Shown here: positions 34,084 to 42,295 of the stretch, piece by piece
How the letters are laid out: each line of letters starts with the position of its first letter
Position numbering within the stretch: position 1 is the first letter of the stretch
Notes under the pieces: generated by a model
Databases searched by the model: none
What the model was told of the DNA's origin: nothing
What the model saw: the letters and a program-made list of their open reading frames with translations, nothing else
Source of the DNA: Tissierellia bacterium
Lineage (GTDB): Bacteria; Bacillota; Clostridia; Tissierellales; Tepidimicrobiaceae
DNA length: 56,225 nucleotides
Reading direction: 5' to 3'
NCBI GenBank assembly: GCA_012728725.1
Contig: JAAYEM010000030.1
Location: 1 to 56,225 of the forward strand
Position numbers and translations under genes: made by a program

Positions 34084-35473
34084 GAGGGAAAGGAATCTAT
34101 TAATATTATTAATGGTAATTATTATCATTTGGTTAGCCTTTAGATTTGTTATTACTCCTCAGCACGATAGATTGCAGGATTTAATTGGGGAAAAAAGTAA
34201 ATATGATGAAAGGATATCCTACATGAATTCTATATTGATCCAGGAAGGCAGTATAGAGAAGGAATGGGATAGTTTACATAGGGAAAAGGATAGGATTATC
34301 AGTAAATATTTTTCCAATTTGGATCAATCTGAAATAATATACCTTCTAAATGAGCTATTGGGGGATGAAAACATAGAGGTATTGGATATTATATTTTCCA
34401 GACCAAGTGAGGAAAAGGTAGGGGACCTACTAGTTGATGCCATGGAGATTACCATCCCCTATAGGGCTAAGTATGAAGGAATAGTTGAGACAATAAGGAG
34501 TTTGACCACCAGTCCAAAAAGGATTCTAGTAACTGGTTTAACTATGGATAATCAAGAGGGGGATATGATAGCTGGTAATATATATTTAAAGGCATATGGA
34601 TTGAAGGGGGCTGGCCATGAAGAGGATAAATTGTTTATATCCCAGTTATCCGATAAGGAAGTATCTAATCCCTTTAAACCCTTTGATAACTATGTTGAAA
34701 GCCGGGATGATATTGAGATAGAAGGGGATAATTTTTATGAAGAAGGCACCAACCATATAGCTCAGCATCTTCCTGAATATAATAGGAGCGATGAAAATCA
34801 GCTAGCAGAAGGGGTAGATGAGTATAAGAGGGAATTACTGGAGGATTTTGGAAGTGCTTATTTTAACTTTATCCCTTCCAGCAGTATGGTAGAAGGAAAT
34901 GTTTCAAGATCCTATATTGGGAAATCAGGTAGAAATTCTATAAGGGTCGAATATAATATATTGGCATTAGGGGAGGAAAATAGGGCCTATATCGATCTTT
35001 CCCATAGAAATATACTGCTTAAATATCCTCCCTCCACTATAGGGTTGTGGGTACGTTCCTATGCCTATTCTCCTATAACATTGGGAATCAGGCTAAAGGG
35101 ACAGGCAGGAGAATTAATAGATATGGAACTAATTAAGGGGATAAATTGGACAGGCTGGCAGTATGTAGAGGCACCTCCTCCATCAGACCTATCCCTATAT
35201 CCATTATACATAGACAAAATATACTTAGAGGTAGCGTACAATAGGGAGGATTATGGAGTTTTATTACTGGATAAATTGGAAGCCAATTATCCTAAAGGGA
35301 ACCAGTCAAAAGAGGATTTTACCTTTTATATAGTAGAAAAGGGGGATAGTTTAGATAAAATAAGTCTTAAATTTTATGGAACTACTAAAAAGAAAGATAT
35401 TATTATGAAGCATAATGAAATAAATGACGATAAAGATATTAGGGAAGGGAAGATATTGGTAATACCAAGATAG
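34040..35473 (+). CDS. pilO: PilO-like protein fused to a beta-sandwich and LysM domain
   Basis: A 477-residue protein, more than twice the usual PilO length. Residues 1-190 are PilO-like: helix near 18-37, coiled coil to 90 and a ferredoxin-like fold with IPYRAKYEGIVETIRSL. A variable acidic linker (190-265) leads to a jelly-roll-like domain (270-415) with GRNSIRVEYN, STIGLWVRSYAYS and INWTGWQYVE. The end (428-476) is a LysM: FYIVEKGDSLDKISLKFYG through LVIPR. LysM binds GlcNAc in peptidoglycan. The start is taken at 34040; closer ATGs lack better ribosome sites. Confidence 0.8.
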   Translation: MELMEKMRFMRKLTRRERNLLILLMVIIIIWLAFRFVITPQHDRLQDLIGEKSKYDERISYMNSILIQEGSIEKEWDSLHREKDRIISKYFSNLDQSEIIYLLNELLGDENIEVLDIIFSRPSEEKVGDLLVDAMEITIPYRAKYEGIVETIRSLTTSPKRILVTGLTMDNQEGDMIAGNIYLKAYGLKGAGHEEDKLFISQLSDKEVSNPFKPFDNYVESRDDIEIEGDNFYEEGTNHIAQHLPEYNRSDENQLAEGVDEYKRELLEDFGSAYFNFIPSSSMVEGNVSRSYIGKSGRNSIRVEYNILALGEENRAYIDLSHRNILLKYPPSTIGLWVRSYAYSPITLGIRLKGQAGELIDMELIKGINWTGWQYVEAPPPSDLSLYPLYIDKIYLEVAYNREDYGVLLLDKLEANYPKGNQSKEDFTFYIVEKGDSLDKISLKFYGTTKKKDIIMKHNEINDDKDIREGKILVIPR

Positions 35474-35487
35474 GGAAGGTGTTGGCT

Positions 35488-37443
35488 TTGAGAAAAATAT
35501 TCAATAAATTACCAATATTTATATTTATTATAGTAATTGTTGGTAATTGTTCAATAGCCTTTGCCAATGATAGGGATAGATATATAGAGGCAAGGGAATT
35601 TGGAGAGCTGTTTGGTTATAGTGATGGATATTTAGAGGGAATAAAAAATTATTCCACTGGTTTAAAACTATCTTACTATCAAATTAGGCCATCTAGAAAT
35701 CAAATAACTAAGGAATATGAGGACTATCTCCAAGACCAAGATACTAGATACATATCCTATTTTATATCCGCCTATTATACTGGATTTGAGAAGGGCTATA
35801 ATGATGGAATTAAAGAAGATGGGGACTTATCTACAGCCAAGGACAATTATGCTAGTTGGTTAGGATCCACTTTGGGGGAGATATTTGGTTATAGGGATTT
35901 CTATAATAATAGAAGGGCTAATGGTACTAATGCTTTACCTTCCAATAAGAACCTGATAGAAATGTTCAATTTAAATGGATTCACCTCCCAATATAGACTA
36001 GAATTCTTAAGGAAATTCAAAGAGGGTTTTCTAGAGGGTTATCAAGAAGGGTATAGGAGGGCAAATTTTGAACCTATAAGGGTTTCCTATGAAGAAGGAA
36101 TTAGGGATGGAGAATATTTTGGCCATTTGCTTGGAAAAGTTAATGGGGCTAAGGATTATTTCAATAATATGTCTAGGGATTATAAAAGGGATCTGCCATC
36201 TGACAAGAGCATTGAAAGGGAATTTTCCCTATCCAGGGATGGAAAAGAGTATAGGGATGGTTTTATAATTGGTTTTAAAAGGACCTATGAAGAGAGCTAT
36301 AATGAAACTTTTAGGGCCATGAATGTGGACATGCATTTAAGGGCCTATGAATTGGGTTATTTAGATGGAAAAGATGCTGGAATAAATAAGGGGGAAATAC
36401 TTGCTACCATTGACTTTTACCTAAAGGATACCAACGATTGGAGAAGACACCTTCCTAACCAGGAGGATATTATAAAAGAATACAATTTAGCCTTAGAATC
36501 CAATAGGTATAGGGAGGGGTTTATAGTTGGGTATATAGAGGGATTATCCCAAGGCTATATGGCAAAATTCCAAGACTTACATTGGGAGGAGATAAGGATT
36601 AAATCCAAAGCTGAAAAGATTCCCATATCCGGTGGAGAGGTTAAAAGTTTAGATAATATACTTATACTAAATATAGATAAGGGAACTTATTATGCACCGG
36701 TAATAGTAGCTATAGATATGATTCCAGATCCTATAAATATGGCTGATGACAGATATATCAAGGCCTCAGACTTTTACAGGGTGGAAATTATAAATCAATT
36801 GGGAGAAGCAAATGATGAAAAAACCTTAGAACTGCAATTTGAATACTATGGGGACTACAAGGGAGGAATTTATAAATTAGTGGATGGAAAATGGCTATAC
36901 ATACCATCCATAATAGAAGAGGGTTTTATAAAAGCCAAGGTTAAGCCTAGTTCCTTTAAGGATGGTCCAAATATATACTGTGTTTTAATAGATAAAGAGG
37001 CTAAACTACTTAGGGATACAAGGAACCATTGGGCCAGGGATGAAATACTGGCCTTTCAGAGGAGGAATATAATTTCAGGCTATTCCGATAATAGGTTTAG
37101 GCCAGATAAAGAAATTACTAAGGGGGAGTTTTTCACTATAATCAGCAAGGTATATAATTGGCAATTGCCTGGGGATAAAAAGGCTAATATCTATAAGAGG
37201 GTAATGGACTATGCTTTAAATAATGGGATTATTGAAAAGCCCTTTAAGGGTAATGAATGGGTAACCTATAGAGAAGTAGATGCAATAATGAGGAAAATTA
37301 CACATTCTAAATCTTTTGCTTGGAGTAATATTGCATCTAAATTGCTGTATGAAAAACTGCACAGAAGTAGAAGTTTGGATTCTCATAATAATCCTATAAC
37401 TAGGGCTGAAGCGGTTTATATGTTATATATATTAAATGAATAA
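35488..37443 (+). CDS. Secreted S-layer homology protein with four GxxxG-rich repeats
   Basis: A 651-residue exported protein (signal cut after AFA-26). Residues ~35-361 hold four imperfect repeats; each has a GxxxGxxxG-like helix, then a conserved R/LPSxK-xxI-x-x-x-Y/F block, then YRxGFxxGYxEGY (for example FKEGFLEGYQEGY). A beta domain (382-502) follows, then an SLH motif (NHWARDEI to GYSDNRFRPDKEITKGEF, about 513-560) and two degenerate SLH repeats ending NPITRAEAVYML. SLH domains bind pyruvylated wall polymers. I use TTG at 35488, 8 bases after GGGAAGG. Lying between pilO and minor pilins, it is probably part of the pilus apparatus; function unknown. Confidence 0.75.
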   Translation: MRKIFNKLPIFIFIIVIVGNCSIAFANDRDRYIEAREFGELFGYSDGYLEGIKNYSTGLKLSYYQIRPSRNQITKEYEDYLQDQDTRYISYFISAYYTGFEKGYNDGIKEDGDLSTAKDNYASWLGSTLGEIFGYRDFYNNRRANGTNALPSNKNLIEMFNLNGFTSQYRLEFLRKFKEGFLEGYQEGYRRANFEPIRVSYEEGIRDGEYFGHLLGKVNGAKDYFNNMSRDYKRDLPSDKSIEREFSLSRDGKEYRDGFIIGFKRTYEESYNETFRAMNVDMHLRAYELGYLDGKDAGINKGEILATIDFYLKDTNDWRRHLPNQEDIIKEYNLALESNRYREGFIVGYIEGLSQGYMAKFQDLHWEEIRIKSKAEKIPISGGEVKSLDNILILNIDKGTYYAPVIVAIDMIPDPINMADDRYIKASDFYRVEIINQLGEANDEKTLELQFEYYGDYKGGIYKLVDGKWLYIPSIIEEGFIKAKVKPSSFKDGPNIYCVLIDKEAKLLRDTRNHWARDEILAFQRRNIISGYSDNRFRPDKEITKGEFFTIISKVYNWQLPGDKKANIYKRVMDYALNNGIIEKPFKGNEWVTYREVDAIMRKITHSKSFAWSNIASKLLYEKLHRSRSLDSHNNPITRAEAVYMLYILNE

Positions 37444-37464
37444 TCCTATTGAAGGGGTTGTTCT

Positions 37465-37908
37465 ATGAAGGATATTAGAGGAAGTACTTTTATAGAGATT
37501 ATATTGATTATTAGTATAATTTCTATTTTAATATTAATTCCACTAATAAGGGGTGGGGTATTCAAAAGCTATAAGGAAAGGGAAGAGTTAAAGGAATTTA
37601 TAAAGGATTTAAATTATGCAAGGATTAGGGCTATAGTAGAATCTACAAGGTATAGCGTCAATCTAAAATATGGAGACAATTCCTATACTATTATTAAACA
37701 TACTAATCCAAAAGAAATCATAAAAAGGAAAGAATTCACAAATGGCATTAGAATTAGAAATTCATCTATAATTAATAACGAAATTGAATTTACCCCTGCT
37801 GGAACACCAAGGGATTCAAAGACCATTTATTTAGAGGATAGAAATAGGAATCTAATCAAGATTACCATAAGAGTTGCTACTGGAAAGATAAGCGTTTATT
37901 TTGATTAA
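37465..37908 (+). CDS. GspH/FimU-like minor prepilin (set 2)
   Basis: A 147-residue prepilin: MKDIRG cut before STFIEIILIISIISILIL with Glu5. The core LKEFIKDLNYARIRAIVES and EFTPAGTPRDSKTIYL is typical of H/FimT-type minor pilins. First of a four-gene H-I-J-K-like set. Confidence 0.78.
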   Translation: MKDIRGSTFIEIILIISIISILILIPLIRGGVFKSYKEREELKEFIKDLNYARIRAIVESTRYSVNLKYGDNSYTIIKHTNPKEIIKRKEFTNGIRIRNSSIINNEIEFTPAGTPRDSKTIYLEDRNRNLIKITIRVATGKISVYFD

Positions 37909-37930
37909 TATGTGTTAATAAGTGAGAAAA

Positions 37931-38377
37931 ATGAAAAAAAAGGGTTTCCTTCTAATAGAAATTTTAATGGGTTTGTTTTTGTTGGGCATAGTATCAGTTA
38001 CCTGCCTACCCATATTGAATGCAGGGATAGATAATATAAAATTGAACAGGAAGAAGGTAGATATGGTATTTATTGCAGAATCTACCATTGAACAGATTAA
38101 ATCCTTTGAAAACACCTGGGATGAGGATGAATACCTATTCCATATGCCTTTGATAGATTTGATGGAATTATTTTCAAACCAGAGTTCTGTAAGCATAACA
38201 CTACCTTCTAATCTAGAAGAAAGTAGTCAGTATAAATGTACTATATACAAGGAAAATTTCGATAAAAATTTGTGGAAGATCCATATTATTATATCACCAA
38301 CTATGGAGGATAATAGGGTCAAGGATGTTAGTATATGGTTTTTTATGCCTGTACCTAAAAAGGATAGGATTAAATAG
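37931..38377 (+). CDS. GspI/PilV-like minor prepilin (set 2)
   Basis: A 148-residue prepilin starting MKKKG, cut before FLLIEILMGLFLLGIVSV, Glu5 present. An in-frame GTG three codons upstream is an alternative start; neither has a strong ribosome site. Its end overlaps the next prepilin by 53 bases. Confidence 0.76.
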   Translation: MKKKGFLLIEILMGLFLLGIVSVTCLPILNAGIDNIKLNRKKVDMVFIAESTIEQIKSFENTWDEDEYLFHMPLIDLMELFSNQSSVSITLPSNLEESSQYKCTIYKENFDKNLWKIHIIISPTMEDNRVKDVSIWFFMPVPKKDRIK

Positions 38378-38927
38378 AAAAAACAATAATGGGGGTTTTT
38401 CTCTAATAGAAATACTGCTGGCCTTAGCTATAGGTTCTATTATATTTATTTCAATGTATTCCATATTGGATTTTACATTAACAGGTTCAAAACTTGCTGA
38501 TATGGAGGATGAAATATTATTAAATGGCCAGTATGCTCTGGAACATATAAAAAGGGAAATAAGGGAGGCAGATGAGATAATAGGCCTCCATAAGATAGAA
38601 GGTGCAGAGGATAAATATGACAATAATTTTGGTTTTGTAATTAAGAAGTATAATGAAACTGCCAGTTATAAGTATAATTATTCTACCTATTATTTTGAAA
38701 ACAACAAGATTTGGAGAGATGCATTCAATACCAATGTAGATAAATTGCCTAGGGCTGCTAACTTAAAAGGAAGCAATGAGATAGCAGAATACGTAATATC
38801 AATTGAGGGTACGGGAATAGATTTTGATTCTAAATTAATCAGATTATCCTTTACATTTAAGGGGGAAGCTGGCAAGGAAAGAAGATTTGAGACACAGCTT
38901 GGCATTAGATGTCCAATTTTATATTAG
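38325..38927 (+). CDS. GspJ/PilW-like minor prepilin (set 2)
   Basis: A 200-residue prepilin with a long 24-residue leader ending KNNNGG before FSLIEILLALAIGSIIFI, Glu5 present. ILLNGQYALEHIKREIREAD is a typical J/PilW region. The start ATG lies inside the previous gene; no later ATG, GTG or TTG lies in frame before the cleavage site. Confidence 0.76.
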   Translation: MLVYGFLCLYLKRIGLNRKNNNGGFSLIEILLALAIGSIIFISMYSILDFTLTGSKLADMEDEILLNGQYALEHIKREIREADEIIGLHKIEGAEDKYDNNFGFVIKKYNETASYKYNYSTYYFENNKIWRDAFNTNVDKLPRAANLKGSNEIAEYVISIEGTGIDFDSKLIRLSFTFKGEAGKERRFETQLGIRCPILY

Positions 38928-38945
38928 GTATGGGGTGATATTCCA

Positions 38946-39965
38946 GTGGGTAATGATGGATTTTCGTCTATTATGGCCCTTTTGGTAGCTACCCTTGTTT
39001 TGGTTATTGCTGTGTTTATTATATTTTTAGCTAGTATGGAACACCAAATAATTTATTCTAATGCAGACAATCTTCAGGCCTATTATCTATCAGAGGGCAA
39101 AATATTCATGGCTTTATATAAGGATGAATATTATAATGATCAGCTTTTACCTAGGCTGGAAACCTATATAAAATACGGTAGATTGTCACCTTTTTACGAT
39201 CCCTATATACGTTTAAAGGAAGAGGATTTAATTGAAGGGGATAAATTTAATACTATTACTACAAGATTCTACTATAAAAATAATAGGAATTATGTAGACT
39301 TGATAACTAGCAGTAATTATAGGGGAATTAACAGTGAGGTAGTAGCAAGAATTATTATACTTAATGACCTATTTGAATTGGGTCATTCCATAATATCAAG
39401 AGAAAACATAAGTGGGGACCAGATGGAAAAATATGAATACTTTTTTAGCCATATTGAAGAGAATATAAAAATTCCAGCCACTGGAAATGATATTTTAGGG
39501 ATGGAAGTTAATGATTATGATATGATAAATATATTAAGGGACACTAATAAAAAAATGAATATTGAATTTTATAGAAATGGCATGGAAGGGCCTGTAAAAA
39601 GTCAGGTATTAACGAAGGATGAAATATTTTTATTGGCTAAGAACAATTCTTCCAAACCCGTTAGGCTGACTATTTTATCAGAGGAAAAGGCGGATAATCT
39701 ATTATTAAAGGGTATTATCTATATAGAAGGGGATTTAGAAATACTTAATGATTTTGAATTCCATGGTATATTGATACTTAATGGTGGCCATCTATATATA
39801 GCCCCTTTGGTTAATTTTGAGGTAGAGGGAATAGTATTTATGAAGGATTACATACAGGATGATAGTACAATCCATGCCAGGTATAATTTTGATAAGATTA
39901 TAAAGTATGGAAATTATTTGCCAATGTTCATATATCCCAAAATAGAATTAATAAAGAGTAATTAG
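38946..39965 (+). CDS. GspK/PilX-like minor pilin (set 2)
   Basis: A 339-residue protein from a GTG start (TATGGGGTG upstream). The N-terminus MGNDG then FSSIMALLVATLVLVIAVFI resembles a prepilin without Glu5, and SNADNLQAYYLSEGKIFMAL matches the K/PilX region. The C-terminal ~120 residues have short beta turns (GIIYIEGDLEILNDFEFHG, ILNGGHLYI) like a small beta-solenoid. It closes the second minor-pilin set. Confidence 0.7.
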   Translation: MGNDGFSSIMALLVATLVLVIAVFIIFLASMEHQIIYSNADNLQAYYLSEGKIFMALYKDEYYNDQLLPRLETYIKYGRLSPFYDPYIRLKEEDLIEGDKFNTITTRFYYKNNRNYVDLITSSNYRGINSEVVARIIILNDLFELGHSIISRENISGDQMEKYEYFFSHIEENIKIPATGNDILGMEVNDYDMINILRDTNKKMNIEFYRNGMEGPVKSQVLTKDEIFLLAKNNSSKPVRLTILSEEKADNLLLKGIIYIEGDLEILNDFEFHGILILNGGHLYIAPLVNFEVEGIVFMKDYIQDDSTIHARYNFDKIIKYGNYLPMFIYPKIELIKSN

Positions 39966-39984
39966 ATGAATAGGGGGGATAACT

Positions 39985-40260
39985 GTGAAGCTTAAAAATT
40001 TAATGGAAGATGAAGTCATGTATGCAATAAATAAGATATTGAAGGACAGGGATGATGTATGTACTTGTGAAAAATGCAAATTAGATATTGCAGCTATTGT
40101 TTTAAACAATTTGAAACCCAAATATGTGGTTACAGAGAAAGGAAGCCTGTATGCAAGATTAGATACATTGGATTATCAATTTGATGCAGATATAGTAAGT
40201 CAGATAGCAATGGCAATTGAAAAAGTAAAGGATGAACCACGGCATGAAAAGGAAAAATAG
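39985..40260 (+). CDS. comFB: ComFB family (late competence) protein
   Basis: A 91-residue protein with the ComFB pattern: NLMEDEVMYAINKIL at the start, CTCEKCKLDIAAIVLNNL with a Cys cluster, and PKYVVTEKG. ComFB proteins have recently been described as cyclic dinucleotide (c-di-AMP/c-di-GMP) receptors that affect type IV pili and competence in cyanobacteria and others. It starts at GTG, 19 bases after the last minor pilin and ends 1 base before aroK, so it is probably the last pilus-operon gene. Confidence 0.85.
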   Translation: MKLKNLMEDEVMYAINKILKDRDDVCTCEKCKLDIAAIVLNNLKPKYVVTEKGSLYARLDTLDYQFDADIVSQIAMAIEKVKDEPRHEKEK

Positions 40261-40261
40261 T

Positions 40262-40795
40262 TTGAATAATATTGTTTTGATTGGAATGAGCGGAGCTGGT
40301 AAATCTACAGTAGGAAAATATATAGCTGATAAATTAAAAATGAGATTTGTAGATACAGATGATATAATAGTAACCAATAGTGGAAAAACAATTAAACATA
40401 TTTTTGCTGAATATGGTGAAGAATATTTTAGAAGGTTGGAGAAAGAGGTTATTACTAAACTGGCTCCGGTAAGCAATACAGTAATTGCTACTGGGGGTGG
40501 GGTGGTTTTAGATAGGGCTAATATAGAGCTGCTAAAAATAAATGGAATTATATTTTTTTTGGAAGCTAGCATAGATACGTTGGTATATAATATTGAAAGA
40601 GCAGCCTATAAGGAACACAGGCCCCTTATAGAAAATAGCAATAATAAGAGGAGTAGAATAGAAAGGCTATATTCTAGTAGGGAAAGGCTGTACAGAGAAA
40701 GTGCAGATTATAGTATTAAAACAGATAACAAATCCATAGCCCAAATAGGGGATGAAATTATTTTTATTTTTAAAAATATAGACCCTTGTAGTTAA
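40262..40795 (+). CDS. aroK: Shikimate kinase
   Basis: A 177-residue P-loop kinase that phosphorylates shikimate. GMSGAGKST is Walker A, FVDTDD binds shikimate/Mg, ATGGGVVLD the GGG loop and EHRPLI the lid. I prefer the TTG at 40262 (AAAGGA 9 bases upstream) because it gives the usual N-terminus; ATGs at 40232 and 40244 are poorly placed relative to a ribosome site. Confidence 0.92.
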   Translation: MNNIVLIGMSGAGKSTVGKYIADKLKMRFVDTDDIIVTNSGKTIKHIFAEYGEEYFRRLEKEVITKLAPVSNTVIATGGGVVLDRANIELLKINGIIFFLEASIDTLVYNIERAAYKEHRPLIENSNNKRSRIERLYSSRERLYRESADYSIKTDNKSIAQIGDEIIFIFKNIDPCS

Positions 40796-40814
40796 TTTTG
40801 AGTATTGATATAAT
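40786..40814 (+). promoter_or_regulatory. Promoter of aroQ-efp
   Basis: TTGTAG (40786-40791), 17-base spacer, TATAAT (40809-40814) with an extended TG at 40806. It overlaps the end of aroK. Confidence 0.75.
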
Positions 40815-40841
40815 TGAATAGCATAATAGGGGAAGATGCAA

Positions 40842-41276
40842 ATGAAAATATTAATAATACATGGGCCTAATATTAACATATTAGGAAGAAGGGATAAATC
40901 AGTTTATGGAAATTTTACCTATGAAGAATTAAATAATTTAATCTATGAAAAGTCTAGGGAATTAGGTTTTGAGGTAGATATATTTCATTCAAACTGTGAA
41001 GGCCAAATCATAGATAAACTCCATCAGGTAATGGATGCAGATATTGATGGAATCATTATCAATCCCGGTGCCTATACTCATTATAGTATAGCAATAAGAG
41101 ACGCTATAGAGGTTTTAAAAATACCGGTAATTGAAGTACATTTATCTAATGTATTTGGGCGAGAGGATTTTAGAGAAAAATCTGTAACTGCCCCTGTCTG
41201 TACAGGTCAAATATCTGGATTTGGCGTGAACAGTTACATACTAGCCCTAGAGTATTTTAAATTGATGAATTTATAA
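40842..41276 (+). CDS. aroQ: Type II 3-dehydroquinate dehydratase
   Basis: A 144-residue dodecameric dehydratase of the shikimate pathway. [16 protein letters not shown] bears the catalytic Arg/Tyr pair; [27 protein letters not shown] and [17 protein letters not shown] are family motifs. Start ATG at 40842 follows AGGGG by 9 bases. Eighteen bases later efp begins, a common pairing in Firmicutes. Confidence 0.95.
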   Translation: MKILIIHGPNINILGRRDKSVYGNFTYEELNNLIYEKSRELGFEVDIFHSNCEGQIIDKLHQVMDADIDGIIINPGAYTHYSIAIRDAIEVLKIPVIEVHLSNVFGREDFREKSVTAPVCTGQISGFGVNSYILALEYFKLMNL

Positions 41277-41293
41277 ATTTAAGGAGGATGCAT

Positions 41294-41851
41294 ATGATAT
41301 CAGCAGGTGATTTTAGAAAAGGCATTACTTTTGAAATGGATGGAGAAGTATATCAAATAGTAGATTTTCAGCATGTTAAGCCCGGTAAAGGTGCTGCTTT
41401 TGTTAGGGCAAAGGTAAAAAATGTTATGACTGGAACAATAAAAGATATGACATTTAACCCAAACGATAGATTTCCTAAGGCTCATATAGAGACTAAGGAG
41501 ATGCAATATTTATACAATGATGGCCAACTATATTATTTTATGGATAATGAAACCTATGAGCAATTACCCCTGGAAAGGGATCAAGTGGAAGATGCCATAA
41601 AGTATATTAAAGAGAACGATATTGCTATTATTAAATTTTATCAAGGCACCCCATTTCAGGTTGAAGCTCCAAACTTTGTGGAACTGGTAGTAACCCATAC
41701 TGAACCAGGAGTAAAGGGTGATACAGCAACGGGAGCCACTAAGCCTGCCACATTAGAAACAGGAGCTGTTGTGAATGTTCCCCTATTTGTAAATGTAGGG
41801 GATGTTGTAAAAATTGATACTAGGACAGGTGAGTATTTATCCAGAAAATAG
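41294..41851 (+). CDS. efp: Translation elongation factor P
   Basis: A 185-residue EF-P that rescues ribosomes stalled at polyproline. Domain I has [15 protein letters not shown] with the lysine K at the loop tip; domain III ends [15 protein letters not shown]. Start ATG at 41294 is 6 bases after AAGGAGG. No modification enzymes lie nearby. Confidence 0.95.
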   Translation: MISAGDFRKGITFEMDGEVYQIVDFQHVKPGKGAAFVRAKVKNVMTGTIKDMTFNPNDRFPKAHIETKEMQYLYNDGQLYYFMDNETYEQLPLERDQVEDAIKYIKENDIAIIKFYQGTPFQVEAPNFVELVVTHTEPGVKGDTATGATKPATLETGAVVNVPLFVNVGDVVKIDTRTGEYLSRK

Positions 41852-41888
41852 GTAATAATAAGTATATAAGAATAAAGGAGGGATATAA

Positions 41889-42203
41889 ATGGAATATCTT
41901 TATCAAAGAGTAGCATATCTTAGGGGCTTAGCTGAAGGATTAGGTATTGATGAAGAATCCAAAGAAGGCAAATTACTAATACATATAATAGATGTCCTGG
42001 AAGATTTTGCCGATGCCATGGATGAAATAATGGAAGATTATCAGGATTTGGAAGAGTATGTAGGATATATAGATGAAGATTTGATGGATGTAGAAGATGA
42101 ATTATATGAAGATGATGAGGATTATTATCCATATGAAGATGATGAAGATTTTGAATATGATTTTGATGAAGAATTAGAAGAAGAGCTGGAATATGAAGAC
42201 TAA
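41889..42203 (+). CDS. CD1247 N-terminal domain protein with acidic tail
   Basis: A 104-residue protein. Residues 1-55 (YLYQRVAYLRGLAEGLGIDE, LLIHIIDVLEDFADAMDEI) match the CD1247-type domain usual between efp and spoIIIA in Clostridia. Residues 60-104 are almost entirely Asp, Glu and Tyr. Some homologues carry a C-terminal zinc ribbon, absent here. Function unknown. Confidence 0.75.
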   Translation: MEYLYQRVAYLRGLAEGLGIDEESKEGKLLIHIIDVLEDFADAMDEIMEDYQDLEEYVGYIDEDLMDVEDELYEDDEDYYPYEDDEDFEYDFDEELEEELEYED

Positions 42204-42210
42204 AATTTTC

Positions 42211-42246
42211 AGACCTAAAACCACTGAGGTTTTAGGTCTTTTTTTT
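42211..42246 (+). terminator. Intrinsic terminator before spoIIIA
   Basis: AGACCTAAAACC (42211-42222) pairs perfectly with GGTTTTAGGTCT (42228-42239), followed by an eight-T tract. Confidence 0.92.
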
Positions 42247-42274
42247 GCATATTATTTTTGATGCCTCATACTTA
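42247..42274 (+). promoter_or_regulatory. Sigma-E-type promoter of spoIIIA
   Basis: GCATATT (42247-42253) fits the sigma-E -35 KMATATT; CATACTTA (42267-42274) fits the -10 CATACA-T at its first five bases; the spacer is 13. spoIIIA is a known mother-cell sigma-E operon. Confidence 0.65.
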
Positions 42275-42295
42275 TATATAAAGGAGGGACATGTT

